64,000 bases of DNA from assembly GCA_019009955.1 (NCBI GenBank), contig CM032232.1, positions 136,482,001-136,546,000 of the forward strand, written 5' to 3'. The notes below the pieces were generated by a model that worked only from the letters and a program-made list of their open reading frames with translations, made no database searches and was not told the origin of the DNA. The position numbers and the translations under genes were made by a program. Within the stretch, counting starts at the first letter, position 1; each line of letters begins with the position of its first letter. Below are positions 11,157-23,335 of the stretch, one piece after another. This stretch comes from Riptortus pedestris. Lineage: Eukaryota; Arthropoda; Insecta; Hemiptera; Alydidae.

Positions 11157-11428
11157 TGTAGTAAAATAATCTAAACTACTAATATATATGGAAATTGTTG
11201 TAGGAAACTTACCTAAAAATAATCGTATCGTGATCGGGAGCCATGAGCCTGTCAAGGCAAGGTCAGCAATACGCGTCTCTAGAGCACGCGAGGAAAATTT
11301 GAATAGGTCTAGTCTGGCCTATATTAGGAGGGAGGAAGGTACTAGGAGTGAGGGCGCCTACTTGGCGAGACTAGCTGTCTATAAGTGAACAGCCTGTGCC
11401 TGTTAGATCAGGTGCGCCTGACGGAGGG
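11157..11428. other. 270-bp segment unique to compound unit copy 2
   Basis: Copies 1 and 2 align up to cactaaatat and again from ggttacggttgttgag. Copy 2 has about 270 bp in between, while copy 1 has about 13 bp (tacggtttggttt). No coding domain is recognised in it. Either copy 1 lost it or copy 2 gained it. Confidence 0.5.
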
Positions 11429-12485
11429 TTACGGTTGTTGAGAGGGATGCTGATGCAGTAGTCAGCATGTTTGGAGCGTGTAATATACTCACAAACACCA
11501 CTTTATTTTCATATGAAACCAATTAAAGTCATCTTCGTCATTTGTTAATTCAACAAAGCATTCTCTTGTTCTTCACATGTGTCATTTTATCACATGTTAA
11601 ATGGAATGTATTGATATACCACAGAGAGCTAAAGAATAGCATGGTGGCGATGCTTGAAGACTCAGTTTGACAGGCAAGGTTGGATATTTGCTACACTTTG
11701 CAGTAAATTAAAGTAATACGACTTACATTTTGGTGTTGGAATCTTGCCTTTTTTAATGTTTTCAACATTTTACACTAAGCCATCCCTCATTTAAATTGAT
11801 CTTCCAGCAGCAACTGCTTGATTTTGGGAAGTACCCACCCTCTAAAACTTTTAAGTAGTCCTCCGTGCTTGAAGGCAAATGTTTGATTAAATTACTCACA
11901 CTAGATAAAAAATACGTCAATATCCTATTTGGATACTTTTTCTCCTTGCCGAAATGAATTGTTAATATCATACAGTCAACAACTGTTGGATGTTTGCAAT
12001 TGCTCTTTCAGCTGTAGCTGCTTTGATCTTAACAAGTTTCCCATCTCTGAAACTTTTAAGTAGTCCTCCATGTTTGATTAAATAATTTACGCTAGATAAA
12101 AAATGCAATAATATCCCATTAGGATACTATTTTTCCTTGTCGAAAAATGGGAAGAAGGAATAGGGATAGTAGGAGAGGAGATAAAGGAAAGAAGAGAAGA
12201 AGCCAGTCAGAGATTGCCAACACAGAGCAAACAACTCTGTTAAGGTTGTTGAGAGGGATGCTGATGTAGTCAGCACGTTTGGAGGGTGTAATATACTCAC
12301 AAACACCACTTTATTTTCATATGAAACCAATTAAAATCATCTTCATCATTCGTAATTTCAACAAATCATTCTCTTGTTCTTCACATGTGTCTTTTTATCA
12401 CATGTTAAATACAATGTAACTCATCACATAGAACTAAATAATAGCATTGGGGCGATCTAGAGAAGGTTTGCCGAGCTTGACGACG

Positions 12486-12895
12486 TGGAGAATGAGTGAT
12501 GTAATTTTTCTTGGATCCGGTATCTATCAGCCATGTCATGTCCGTGTTGTCAGTAAATTGTGGTAATAATTAATTGGTTGAAAGTCCAGCATTTCTTTGA
12601 GAATCGATGAAGCCAAAGCAGCGCTCATATCTTTTCAAAAGAGCGGTCCAAGGAAGCTGGTAGTTGGTATCGAGATCCTCAATGCAGGATAAAGCCTCTG
12701 AAGATAAACAGCCCTTTAAATAGGTTAGCTTTAACCCTTCTGAAATATCTGGGTTGTCATGTATTAAAGGGATATATGTGGCCTTAAAGGCTTGAAACTC
12801 CTCTAAATTTCCACTAAAATGCGGGAGAGGAACATGGGGTATGCGGTGAGCATGAAAAAGTGGGGGGCCGCCAATGGCGGCTGAAAGCGACGCAT
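12486..12895 (-). pseudogene. Retroelement gag (DUF1759-like) with protease stub, copy 2
   Basis: Near-identical to 3790-4200. The gag module ends at the same stop (about 12570). The protease stub retains WLIDTGSKKNYITHS, the canonical DTGS, where copy 1 has DTGY. It is followed by the direct repeat at about 12240-12470. Confidence 0.62.
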
Positions 12896-13286
12896 AGGAA
12901 ACTTTTACTTTTTACATGCCGCTCTGTGATTCCAGTAAAAATTTTATTTTTTTTCTCCAATATTGGTCTCAACATGTTTCAGTTTAAATAGTTAATACAA
13001 AAAATCTAAAAAAAAAAATTTTTTTGGTGGTTTTCCAACTTGTTCCAGAAGTGGAACATTGGCAGGTTCAGGTTATGCAAAGAAAAACAACAAACTTTTT
13101 CTTAATACTTTCATTAGAATGTTCGATACAATAAGAATAATGTTGTTTTTATTAATATTAAAAAAAGTAAAAATTGTTATTATATTGTAATAAAACATTG
13201 AAACTGTTTGTAAAATAATAAAAAAAATGCGTATGAACAATAAGAATACGGAATCAAACAATTTTGTTCTGCAAATATAAGATTTA

Positions 13287-13846
13287 AAATCCGTGATATT
13301 GCGGAAAACAATCAATATGAATGCGTTTCTGGCATTCTTTGCATAGATATTTCGTGTTGGTGCCACAATGAACACACCTTCCTTGGGAAGCCGAAATTAT
13401 ATAATGTCCATCTGCCTTTCGCCTGCTAGGAGGGATGGTATTCTTCGGCCCTGTCCGCGAACCATCTTTCCGTGGTAAAGCCCGCATTAGTGCCATAGCC
13501 ACCTAAGATATCAATTTATTATGAATAAGTTTTGTAATAACTGATAATAATTTTTGGAAAACAAAAAAAATAATAAAAATGATTATGATTTTACCTGCCG
13601 TCGAAAATCTAGATGAGTAATCTGAGGAGACGACGATTTTTTGTGGATTTCTTTGTAAAGTAGTCAGGATGTGACTACGGCCATGTTGAGAGCATTGGAA
13701 AATAGGTTCCACCACCATTTTTTTGAGCGAAGCTTAGGACGATATGACCCAAGCATACGGTCTAAAACATCCACTCCACCCATCCCACGATTATAATTTG
13801 CAAGAATGTTTGGTTGGTCTATGGATGTTTTAGTTTTCTTCTCTGC
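13287..13846 (-). pseudogene. piggyBac-type transposase C-terminal part with intron, copy 2
   Basis: Counterpart of 4589-5150. It has the same GMGGVDVLDR and SKKWWW motifs, the same in-frame TGA, a 92-bp intron (13503-13594) and the same cysteine-rich last exon (RCVHCGTNTKYLCKECQK). One substitution (MAV versus MAG) distinguishes the exon-1 ends. It is a duplicated relic. Confidence 0.75.
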
Positions 13847-14260
13847 TGAATGTGATTAGTCCTTAATATATTTGCAATGTCAAATTCCGTAACCAATAAT
13901 TCGTAATAGGCTTTTTCTTTTTGATTTTAATTTTCTTCTTATATTCGCTAAGATTTTTAAGAACGTTTTCTATTTCTAATAAATCCAAATTTTGTTTTAT
14001 TCCGTTTGAACTTATTTTATTATTATTATTATTATTATCTGTAGGACTTACATTGCTAAAATCATTCTCATTATTATTATTATTATTATCATTATTACTT
14101 GATTCATTTGACTCACTTGAGTTTTCATTATTATTTTCTTTTCTTTATTATTCTTTTTATTATTTTTCAAATAATCAATATATTCTTTACTAATACTAAT
14201 TTTCTTTTTACTTTTATTTTTATTTTTAATAATACTTTTATTTTTATTTTCAATAATATT

Positions 14261-15795
14261 TCATTCATCTTTACTATCTTCATTCTCATTATTTACTTTA
14301 ATATTTTCATTCCCTTCAGTATTGTCTTTACTAAATTCTTTTACAACAACCTCCTGTGGCATGTTTGTTAATTTGTAAATATTATCATTATGTCTAATAC
14401 AATTATTTTTTAAATCAATAACTAAATTTACTTTTGATAACATTTCACTTCCCAATAATATATTATACTTATCGCTAAAATCAAGGATATATATTTTCAC
14501 AATAATTCTACCTAATGAGGGGAAATGATGTTTTAAATTAACAGTTACAAATTCTGAACCGCTTTTGGTTCCTGCAGGTGTAGTTACAGTAAAATCTTCT
14601 TTATTCCTGGGTATATGTGGGTGTAAAGATCTAGGAGTTATAAAGTTTTTTGTAGAGCCAGTATCGATAAGCCAACGATATTTTAATGGGCAAAAATAAT
14701 ATGGGAGGGATCCATTAGTATTTTTTAATTCGGAATGCCTGGCGGAAGGCCATTCCAGGGACAATCTACTAAAAAATACTTCTCGTCTAATCTTTCTGCT
14801 ACAGTCTCTGCTCTTTTTACTAAAGATTCAAATTTTTCTATTAATGTAGGGTTAGGATCATTTTGTTGATTTGTTTGATAATTGGCATGATTTAATTCAT
14901 GTGGGCCTAAAGGGAAACGCGGGGGTCTTGGTCTATCCCATGTTCTCATAGATATGTATTTTGAGAAACTCTCGGTGGAGGTGGGGGTCGCGAATTGAAA
15001 ATCTGTGCGTTACGTTGATGAACTTCATTTAATCTACGAATTTGAGAAGAAGAGGGACCTTGAGGTCGGGGATTATTTTGTTGTCGAGAGAAGTTGTAAT
15101 TTTGAAATTCGTCATGTGGACGTTCATAATATTGGGGTCGCGGATTAAAAGGTCTTGGGGGTCGAGGGGGATTATTGTCGAAATTTTTCTTTTTATTGTT
15201 ATACAATTGTTCTAATACGAATTGACATCTTGTATTAAGTATTCTTCTAAAGCTTGTTAGGTCTTGGGGATCAGAAGTCATAATGTGGTTTGTTAGTTGC
15301 CATGGAAGACAATTATATAAGTGATAGATAATATCTTTATCTACTTGTGTCATGTGCTGTTGCACTAAGTTTTCATTTAAGTTATTTAAATGAAATTTAG
15401 ATGTCTAAGGTTTTCTGCTCGAGTTAAAAGATCTGAGGGGTTTTCGTTTGGGCTTAATTTTAATTCATAGATTTCAGATTTTTAGGCTCTCTACCGTTCT
15501 ATTATTTGCAAATTATTCATTGAAAGCTTGTAATAATCTGGGAACTGTGTTAATATTAGGATGAGCTAGCGCATATTCTAATGGAGCTCCTACAAGTCTA
15601 CTTCTTACTTTTTGGTACAATAGTGTGATTAGCATCGTTTTCAACTATCCTATCATTACATACTAATGAAAAAGCAGCAGCAACGCTGGTTGTAAAATGC
15701 AATAAATGTTTGGGATTCCCGTCGTATGTGGGGATGTGGTCATAGTCTTCCTTCCTGAGAGGTCGACTGATTCGTTGAATTTGTTGTTGGGCCAT
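14261..15795 (-). pseudogene. Ty3/gypsy gag and protease, copy 2
   Basis: Same order and breaks as 5617-7150: gag start at 15795, gag C-terminal half 14946-15365, spacer 14725-14949, and protease 14261-14764 with WLIDTGSTKNFITP and LLGSEMLSKVN. Only scattered substitutions separate the two copies. The Asn linker (13936-14250) is shorter than in copy 1. Confidence 0.82.
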
Positions 15796-16083
15796 GGTAG
15801 AAAGTTTTTAAGATGAATGAAGAGATGATAACTTAAATCTATACCTGGAGATTTTGGTCTTCAGAGAGTCCAGTTCTGCTTGTCGGTCCTTCTTGTCGAT
15901 GAAGAGCTAAGGGATGGTCTTGCTGTGAGCGTCCTCAAACCGGAGATGAATTGCGCCACACCTGGAGTCTTTACGTCCAATTGGTGTCTTCTTCTTGAAT
16001 AACGAAGAAGTCGAAGTGCAATGAAGTGCTAACGCAATGTATCGTACGAGCGACGAAGTGAAATTCAAAACTACCGTAAGCAA

Positions 16084-16102
16084 GTCCCGTCTTCGGGCGC
16101 CA
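16084..16102 (-). other. Primer-binding site of gypsy element, copy 2
   Basis: TGGCGCCCGAAGACGGGAC on the minus strand, identical to copy 1 and abutting the LTR end. Confidence 0.62.
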
Positions 16103-16350
16103 GTTATATAACTCGAAAGCCGATTAGAGTTTTTAAAAAAGGCTTTATTTGAATTATTCACGAATTTATAGTTACAGTACAATAATACTTTACAACGTCA
16201 ACTATGAGGCACTAAAAGGTCAGGGCAATGACCCGTGATACAAGACTGTCGGACTGAGACTGACTTGGGAGGGGATAGGACGTCCTATATATACTCCTGG
16301 ACAAGGACATTGAGATAAGGAGAGGAACTAAGGTAATTCATGATATAATT
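16102..16350 (-). repeat. Gypsy-type LTR, copy 2 (249 bp)
   Basis: Same length and content as 7457-7705; the outer inverted end has one change (atataatt instead of atataact). It again interrupts the second gypsy family's gag (16351-16514). Confidence 0.68.
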
Positions 16351-16514
16351 CGGGTTGCCATCATAACAGGGGGGATGTGATCATAATCTTCTTTTGTGAG
16401 TGCGTATGTTATTGTGTGATTTTGCTCTGATGGTTGCATGTTGTCAAGTGCTTCTGCAAGTTCGTCAACAGAAATTTGTCTGTTTTGTACCAGTCTTTGT
16501 TGTAAATGAGTCAT
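16351..16514 (-). pseudogene. 5' end of second gypsy gag (interrupted), copy 2
   Basis: ATG at 16514 (MTHLQQRLVQNRQISVDELA), overlapping the stop of the pol frame at 16511. The frame reaches TKEDYDHIPPV and then breaks at the LTR. It matches 7706-7869. Confidence 0.62.
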
Positions 16515-18010
16515 TTGTATATAGATATATTTATATAATATTTTTCGATATTAAGGCATTTATTAGGGTCATCTACTATTCCTATTTGGCTGGATGAACT
16601 TAGCTGTGAGTGTAGAGTTGCGATACTGTCGTTGTCATCGTCTGGTGGTATCGGTTCATTGTTGTCGATTTGTATGTCGAGAGCTTGTGCGAGCTGTTCT
16701 AGGTCGTCATTGTCAAGAGGAGGGTTGTCGCGAGAGTCTAGAAATCTATCTATTGCTTCTGAGGGATTAATTTCAATATCTTCTAAAGCAGTGAGTTCTT
16801 GTGGGGGATTACGAGAGAGGGCGTCTGCTACATAATTTGTTTTACCATTGATATGTTGTATATCAAAGTTATAGTCAGAAAGTTGACATTTCCAACGGAG
16901 AATTTTTGCACTCGGTTCTTTCATGTTGTGCAAGTATTGAAGTGGTTTGTGGTCCGTATGTATAATGAATTTTCGTCCAAAAAGGTAAGGTCTGAAGTGT
17001 TTACAGGCCCATACTATGGCAAGTAACTCTTTTTCGATTGCACTGAGATTTTCCTCGTGTGCGTTAAGTGTTCGAGATGCAAAGGAAATGGGGAGATCTT
17101 TTCCGTCTGTCTTTTGGGATAGGACTGCGCCTAAGGCGAAATTAGAAGCGTCTGTCGTCAGAGTAAATGTTTTTGTAAAGTCGGGTAATTGTAAAATAGG
17201 GTTATTTTGTAATAGTGTTTTTAAAGTATTGATTGCATCCAAGTATGCTATATTCGTTGGGTCAATTGTTGCATCTTTTCTTAACATTTGGGTAATTGGT
17301 TTAGCTATCTTAGCATAATTTTTTATCATTTTTCTATAATAGCCGGTGAGGCCTAGGAATTGTTTGACTTGTTTAGCTGTTTGTGGAATAGGAAAATTTT
17401 GAATTGCTTTTAGTTTCTCTGGATTAGGTTGAATACCTTTTTCAGAAATTATATGTCCCAGAAAAAGTAATTCGGGTTTACAAAATTCTGTTTTATCTAA
17501 TTCTATTTTTAGGTTATGTTGTTTTAAAAGTGTGAATACGTTTCGCAAATGTTTAATGTGTTCATCCAAACTATCTGAGAAAATTATGAGGTCATCCATG
17601 TAGACAAGTACATTAGGTATTTTTGAAAAAATGGGAAAAACATTCATCATTCTTTGAAATGGTTGTAGGGGCATTCTTTAAAAACCGAATGGCATACGGA
17701 GAAATTCGTATTGGGCCCACCTCAGTGCTGAAGGCAGTTTTTGGGAATTGATTCAGGGTCCATTTGAATTTGATGGAAGCCTGGATGCAAGATCAAGAGC
17801 ACTAAAGTAAGTTGCTCTTCCTATTTTTTCCAAAGGAGAATCTTCTATGTTAGGTAGGGGAAAGTTAACAACTATGGTTTTTTTCATTTTAATTTTCTAT
17901 AATCGATAACCATCCGGATTTTTCTTTTTACAGAGGCGTCTAATTTTTTGGAACTATCCTTATAGGGGAATTGTAGGGGGAATTTGGATGCTGTATTATT
18001 TTGTTTTGTA
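16511..18010 (-). pseudogene. Ty3/gypsy reverse transcriptase-RNase H
   Basis: A 387-codon open stretch (16511-17674) begins inside the RT: VYMDDLIIFS (catalytic YMDD), FLGHIISEKGIQPNPEKL, then RNase H with TTDASNFALGAVLSQ, ASRTLNAHEENLSAIEKEL and HTDHKPLQYL, and ends after YVADALSRNPP with an acidic tail. Upstream to about 18010 the RT fingers are decayed (DYRKLK, GFHQIQMDPESIPK, stop after RMPFGF). No integrase follows: the frame runs into the gag start at 16514, so the 3' half of pol is deleted. Confidence 0.88.
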
Positions 18011-20470
18011 AAAGTCTTCTATTTTCTAATTTAACATCGTTTTTTGTAGATGTAAGGGTATCTGTAGTTTCTGGTGTAAACTGGTTTTTCGTCTTTTGTA
18101 ATAATTTTGTGTTTTAGTAGGTCAGTTGAACTAAGTTCAAATCAGTTTCTGTTTTTATTATAATTTCCGGTAATTCAAAAAGTAATTCTATAATTTTTTT
18201 CTCGTTCTTCTTCATTCATATGTGTAGTTTCTAATTAATTTGGGGATATCTTCAATATATGTTATTATATTGATATTTTGATTATCATCTATAAAGCTAT
18301 CTTCTATTGATATTGCATTCGATTTCCATTGGCTCGTACAAATGGTCATGAGTTCCTTCTGTGAATCGTCAAGCAAAGTAATTATATTATTATTAATTGT
18401 ATATAATCCTTCTTTAAATTAATATAATCATTACATCTTTTTTCATTTGTGAATCCTTCTTTGAGATTTTTATACATTATTAATATATAAGTCTATTATG
18501 TTTAGAACCTTTTTTTGTTAAACATATTTCTTTATTATGATTATTATTATTCTTATTTATTATTCTAATCCTTAAGCATCAATAGGTCTTGTGTAACATC
18601 CACAATATATTCTTGTTGAAGGGTAAGGGTATTAGTGGGGAAATTTATTAAAATATTGAGATCTCTCATGGCTCATTGTCCAAGGAGAATGTTATATTTT
18701 TCAGAAAAAGGAAATATGTACATTTTTATAAGGGTGTCTGTTCCGAAATGATTTCGTAAGTTAAGAAGGACATATTCACTACCTTGACTTTTTCCTGTGG
18801 GAGTCGAGACGATAAAGTCTTCTTGAAATTTTTGAATGTTAGGTGAAAGTATGGAAGGGTTAATGTAATTGTGGGATGATCCGGTATCAATGAGCCAGGT
18901 GTATCCTTTTTTGTCAATACAATAAGGAGAGAGATTTGTTGGACTAATGTTGAGTTCGAATGTGGGGGTGGTCTTAACGCGAGACTCGCTGGGGCCGTTC
19001 TCTAAAAGAATTCCGTGGTTCTTTTGTCCAGTTGTGGCTTCTTTGTTTTCTTTCAGTTGTTCGAAATTTTACTTAGATAGCTTATCTAATTTGCTAGCTT
19101 CCTTCTATTGCCGGGGGAGGTTTTTGATTTCTTCCTCATTTTGAGGAGGTTCTTCAGGTTCCTTGGATGTAAGTGAGTTCATAAAGGGAAATAAAGTTTT
19201 TCGGGTTAGGACGATTCCATGTCCCTCATAGAAACAGTTTTCAGGGTAACGTGGGTCTCTTGGGTTTAGGCATAGGTGGAGGTCTTGAATTAAAAAGGAT
19301 GATTTGGATTATTTTGGATGCATTTAAAAAATTGGGTGCTGTTTAAAAGTTTCCAGAATTGGGTCGTCTAAAGTTGCCAGTAATTAGGTTCCCGAGTATT
19401 ATTTATCAAAATATCTTTGCGGATATTGATTAAAAGGGTTGATTATAGAGTTGGTTCCTGCTGATAAAAACTGATTTTGATATGGATTTTTGATATGGGG
19501 TCGTTGGATAGTTAGGAAAATATTGAGGGGTTATGTTGTTTGTGGATATTGGGGTTTATGTGGTACATTATTCATGTTTTTTAAAGAAATTGTTTTGAGG
19601 AGATTGGGGAGTTTTCTTTTTTTTAAAAAGGATCAATTACCGTATTTTCCTTTTGTCATCAGTATTATATGCGGAATTCCTCTTAACGCCTGTGGAATCA
19701 CAGGTTAGCATTTTTGTGCACTGTTAATTGAGGGGGTAAAGACTGAATACATGTGTTTCGATTATCTCTTTTTCTACTTCCGTCATTACAAATATTTGCT
19801 TTCGGGAGACAAGAGTTTTTCCTGAAAGATACTAGTTAAAGGTAAAAATTTTATTTCTCATTTGTTCTAACCCTTTCAGGTAGTCCTAATGGTGGTTTTC
19901 TTTAGAATTTTTGGCCGGGGGAACTAAAAATGTCCATTTTTTTAAAGATGCTAAAGAGGCTTCTGTCCTGAAAATTTATTTTTTTAGTAGTTGGATTAAT
20001 TCGGTTATAGAGGTAACGTCAGTGTACATGATGGTTGCGAAGAGCCGGTCCTATTAATTTTGCCTTTTACGACAAAATTTAATAAACCTGAGTGATTTTA
20101 ATTTATGTAATTTATTTTTGGGTGCACATAAGTTACTATACAACCTTTTCTACAGTAGATAGAAAGTAGATAAGATGTTCCTATTGCCATCAAATTGGGA
20201 AATATGTTGATAATCAAATTTTAGTTCAAAATATGAAGAATAATTTCTCTTATTAGCTCGGTTACGTAACCAATGATAATTACGAATCTGATCAAGATAC
20301 CAACGATCTCTTTCAGCGTAATTAGATCCATAAAGGATTACATAAAACCTAAACTATCTCTAACATAAAAATACAAATCTAAATTATTAACTAATAAAAA
20401 ACAATTAAATTTTTAAAGCCTGAGTATTAACAATAAGATTACTACAAAATAACAATTGTCTATAAATATC
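18010..20470 (-). pseudogene. Decayed protease and gag of the same gypsy element
   Basis: At about 18640-18905 the minus strand reads TWLIDTGSSHNYINPSIL, SPNIQKFQEDFIVSTPTGK and EKYNILLGQ, a retropepsin with intact DTGS but several stops around it. Around 19100-19420 are remnants resembling the spacer of the other gypsy family (RPRYPENCF). The rest to 20470 is too decayed to read. Confidence 0.6.
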
Positions 20471-20739
20471 TAGGCCAAGAATAATAATCCTCTACATTGG
20501 ATATAAGAAATCATAAAACATATGTTGTCTATAATTTGAACCATAATCCTGATCATCTACTTGCATTATTCGTGGTAAATTTTGGCTGCCTTCCTTGAGA
20601 AGGGCTGGTGCTGTGGATCTTCCCGGATGTCTTTGGTGGCCTGCCTGCCTGGTGTCCAGGGATAAGAAGTCACGCTGCTGATAACGGCAGAAACGGGACA
20701 AAAGGTCACTGTATACCACAGAATACCGGTTTTTTCCAA

Positions 20740-20758
20740 GTCCACGATTCGGGCGCCA
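20740..20758 (-). other. Primer-binding site of gypsy element
   Basis: TGGCGCCCGAATCGTGGAC on the minus strand, abutting the LTR 3' end. The TGGCGCCCGAA start is shared with the sites at 7457 and 16102. Confidence 0.6.
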
Positions 20759-21172
20759 GTTAAATAAAGCTTTTGACGGAAACCTCTTTTTAAAAAAGGT
20801 TTATTTGATCAAAATACAAAATTACACAAAAGTATACAAACGTTATACAAAGATATGTAAAAATAGCACAAGAGCATGAACAGAGTGCGGATAGACAGGA
20901 GGTGAGATAGACTGAAGAGGCTAGCTTGGTGCAGGAAGGCCTGGTAATATAATAGGTGGTGGAAGAAGGTCACTGATGAGAAGAAAGTTGGGGTAGATGC
21001 AGTTCCTCTGCATATAACACGGGGGGGGAGGGGGGAGACGGGGGTCGGGTGGTTTTTCCGGTTCCGATTTCTCGATCGGGCATGTATGTGGTAAATGTCA
21101 CGGATGTAAAAAATGAGTGTGTGTGTGGTACGTTCGTGGCGACTCTTAGTTCTACACACCGGTAGGATCACT
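20758..21172 (-). repeat. Gypsy-type 5' LTR (about 415 bp)
   Basis: On the minus strand it runs from AGTGATCC (21172) to TTAACT at the PBS, with AATAAA-type signals near 20800. AGT...ACT ends fit the other gypsy LTR here. It abuts the truncated gag of another element at 21173. The outer boundary is inferred from the AGT rule; TGTGTAG at 21158 is an alternative. Confidence 0.5.
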
Positions 21173-21560
21173 GGCGAGTTTGAGTGGGTGATGGCTGTTT
21201 TTGGATGTTCCTTAACGATAATGGTGTTATATTAATTACTTCTGTTGATAACTGTTCAATGGTTCTCGAGTCCCGAAAGCTTTTTTGCAAGTAATTTAAT
21301 AATTCTGGTATTAAGTTAAAGTCATTAGTCAGTAAGCAGTGTCGAGCGTTTCCTGTAAGCCGTGCCTTTACTTTAGTGAGAAGTCTTGCGTGATTTTGTG
21401 GACCTAAAGTGTTATCGGCAGTACATGTATTTTCAAAATCAGCTTGAACTGCTTTGGAGAAATAAATTAAGTCCTCCGGGTTGCCATCATAAGGGGGGAT
21501 GTGATCATAATCTTCCTTTGTGAGTGCGAATGTTATTGTGTGTTTTTGCCAGAGCAAAAC
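21173..21560 (-). pseudogene. Gypsy gag N-terminal part, fused after an integrase end
   Basis: The frame reads ALTKEDYDHIPPYDGNPEDL, IYFSKAVQADFENTC, NHARLLTKVKARLTGNARHC and LLNYLQKSFRDSRTIEQL, a capsid-like gag. It is in frame with the tail of an integrase (NGQTERAVQICKNIL) just upstream, a chance chimera joined at about 21555. It is cut by the LTR at 21172. It provides the unbroken version of the site where LTRs 7457-7705 and 16102-16350 inserted. Confidence 0.75.
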
Positions 21561-22333
21561 ACACATGTTATTGTTTTTATTCAGAATATTTTTGCATATC
21601 TGCACCGCCCTCTCTGTTTGACCATTAGACTGTGGAAAATGTGGACTTGATGATAATTGGTGGTGGTAATTCGGAAACCTAACTCTTCAGAAAATTTTAT
21701 CATTTCAGCCGATACTAGTGGAGTATCATTATCGCATCTAAGAATCTTTGGGATTCTATGTCGCGAAAAAAATAGATAAATAAGCGTTTTTTATGAATGC
21801 AGTTCCGGATCGAACTATTGTAATTAATTCAATAAATTTTGAAAAGTAATCTTGAATGCAAGATACATTTTTTTATTATGCTTCAAAATGTCAGCTCCAA
21901 CAACTTCCCATGGCCTGTCCGGAATGGGTTGTGGCCTTAATGGTTCTACAGGATTAGCTCTATGTTCGAGACACTTATGACAAGTCTCTACCATCTTCTT
22001 TACATCTGAGCTAATACCAGGCCACCAAACAGATTCCTTTACATGGGCCATACACTTGTTTACACCTAGGTGGCCACTATGAATTTGTGATAGTATTTCA
22101 TTTCTTAGTTCATGAGGAACATATATCCTCGTCCCTCGTAAAATCAGGTCATTGACCCAAGCTAAATTTCCTCGTTCTGTGTAGAATTCTGTTTGGCGCA
22201 TACTTGACCAGTCCCCACTCAAAATAGCACGTTTAATGATGCAACTCAAATTGTCCTCTGCTATAGCTTTCCCAATAGCTTCTAATTTAGAATCTGAGCA
22301 AGGTAAGTCTGACATTATTGCACCTACAAACAT
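21555..22333 (-). pseudogene. Ty3/gypsy integrase
   Basis: From 22333 down: HSGHLGVNKCMAHVKESVWW, PGISSDVKKMVETCHKCLEH (HHCC zinc finger) and PWEVVGADIL (first catalytic Asp). After frameshifts come RHRIPKILRCDNDTPL (second Asp) and FPQSNGQTERAVQICKNIL (catalytic Glu). Family: K02A2.6/Mag-type Ty3/gypsy. Multiple frameshifts make it inactive. Confidence 0.85.
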
Positions 22334-22343
22334 ATCTTACTCA

Positions 22344-22754
22344 TCATTCAAAACATCTGTAACCTTCTGGGTACCGGCGTTGACTTGAGAGCGTGTCAGG
22401 AACCAAAAACGTTTTTCCCGATTCAAAATGCATTTTATAATCAAACTGGATCAACCTCATTCGAAATCTTTGCAGCCTAGGCGTGAGATCAGACAAAGGT
22501 TTCTGTCCTAATATTTGCAAGAGAGGCTTATGATCAGTGACTAAGATGTTGCTTTTTCCTATTATGTAGAATGAAAAACGCTCACAAGCCCACGTTAAGG
22601 CAAGGGCTTCTTTTTCAACTTGTGAGTACCTGGTTTCCGCATTGTTTAACATAAGTGAAGCAAACTGGATAGGTTTCCAACGTTCATCTACTTTTTGTTC
22701 GATGACAGCCCCTAAACCAAAACTGGAAGAATCAGCAAAGACCCGTGTATCCAA
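22344..22754 (-). pseudogene. Ty3/gypsy RNase H
   Basis: Reads VFADSSSFGLGAVIEQK, SQVEKEALALTWACERFSFY, ILVTDHKPLLQILGQKPL and FLVPDTLS, the RNase H plus tether of Ty3/gypsy pol, colinear with the integrase at 21555-22333. The first catalytic Asp is in FADSS. Confidence 0.88.
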
Positions 22755-22759
22755 ATTAG

Positions 22760-23335
22760 GGTCATAAAGGTGTAAAACCGGAGCATCTGTTATTGAAACA
22801 AAACTTCTTCATGATATTGAGACCAATGCCACTCATTTTTTGAAGATAAAAGATCATTAAGAGGCTTAAGCTGTTTAGAAAGATTTGGCAAAAATTTCAT
22901 CATATAATTTACCAGTCCTAAAAATCGTCTCAGCTCACTTTGGTTTTTAGGCCTGGGAAACTCTTTTATTGCCTTGGTTTTTCTGGGTCTGGCAATACCT
23001 TCCCATCATCGATTATGTGCCCCAGAAATACTATTCTGGACTTTGAAAATTCGCACTTGGTAGGGTTCAGTGTTACACCTAATTCCATAAGCCTTTCAAG
23101 TACCATATCAAGCCTAACATCAATTGATTTTCCCCCTGATACTTCTATGTCATTGGTTTCATTTAAATAGCTTAAAAGGGATTTGGCTTCAGTTGTGTAG
23201 GTCCCCGACATGCATGGTATAGAAGAAACCTGTTGAGACTGGCTTCGGAAGAATTCGGACTGATTTGTGCTGGTGGGCTTAGCAGTATACTGCAATGCGA
23301 TAGCGTTCACCGTGATGGGGTCAGTTGCAGCCACT
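22760..23335 (-). pseudogene. Ty3/gypsy reverse transcriptase remnant (deleted)
   Basis: Reads LERLMELGVTLNPTKCEFSK, FLGHIIDDGKVLPDPEK (RT thumb) and, lower, the connection LSKQLKPLNDLLSSKNEW. The fingers and palm are missing: upstream is joined to an unrelated frame (MAATDPITVNAIALQY, possible gag/protease spacer). It contains one arm of the 59-bp inverted repeat at 23063-23121. Confidence 0.75.
23063..23121. repeat. 59-bp inverted repeat, left arm
   Basis: Perfect reverse complement of 24044-24102. This arm is colinear RT sequence (LDMVLERLMELGVTLNP on the minus strand). Confidence 0.85.
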
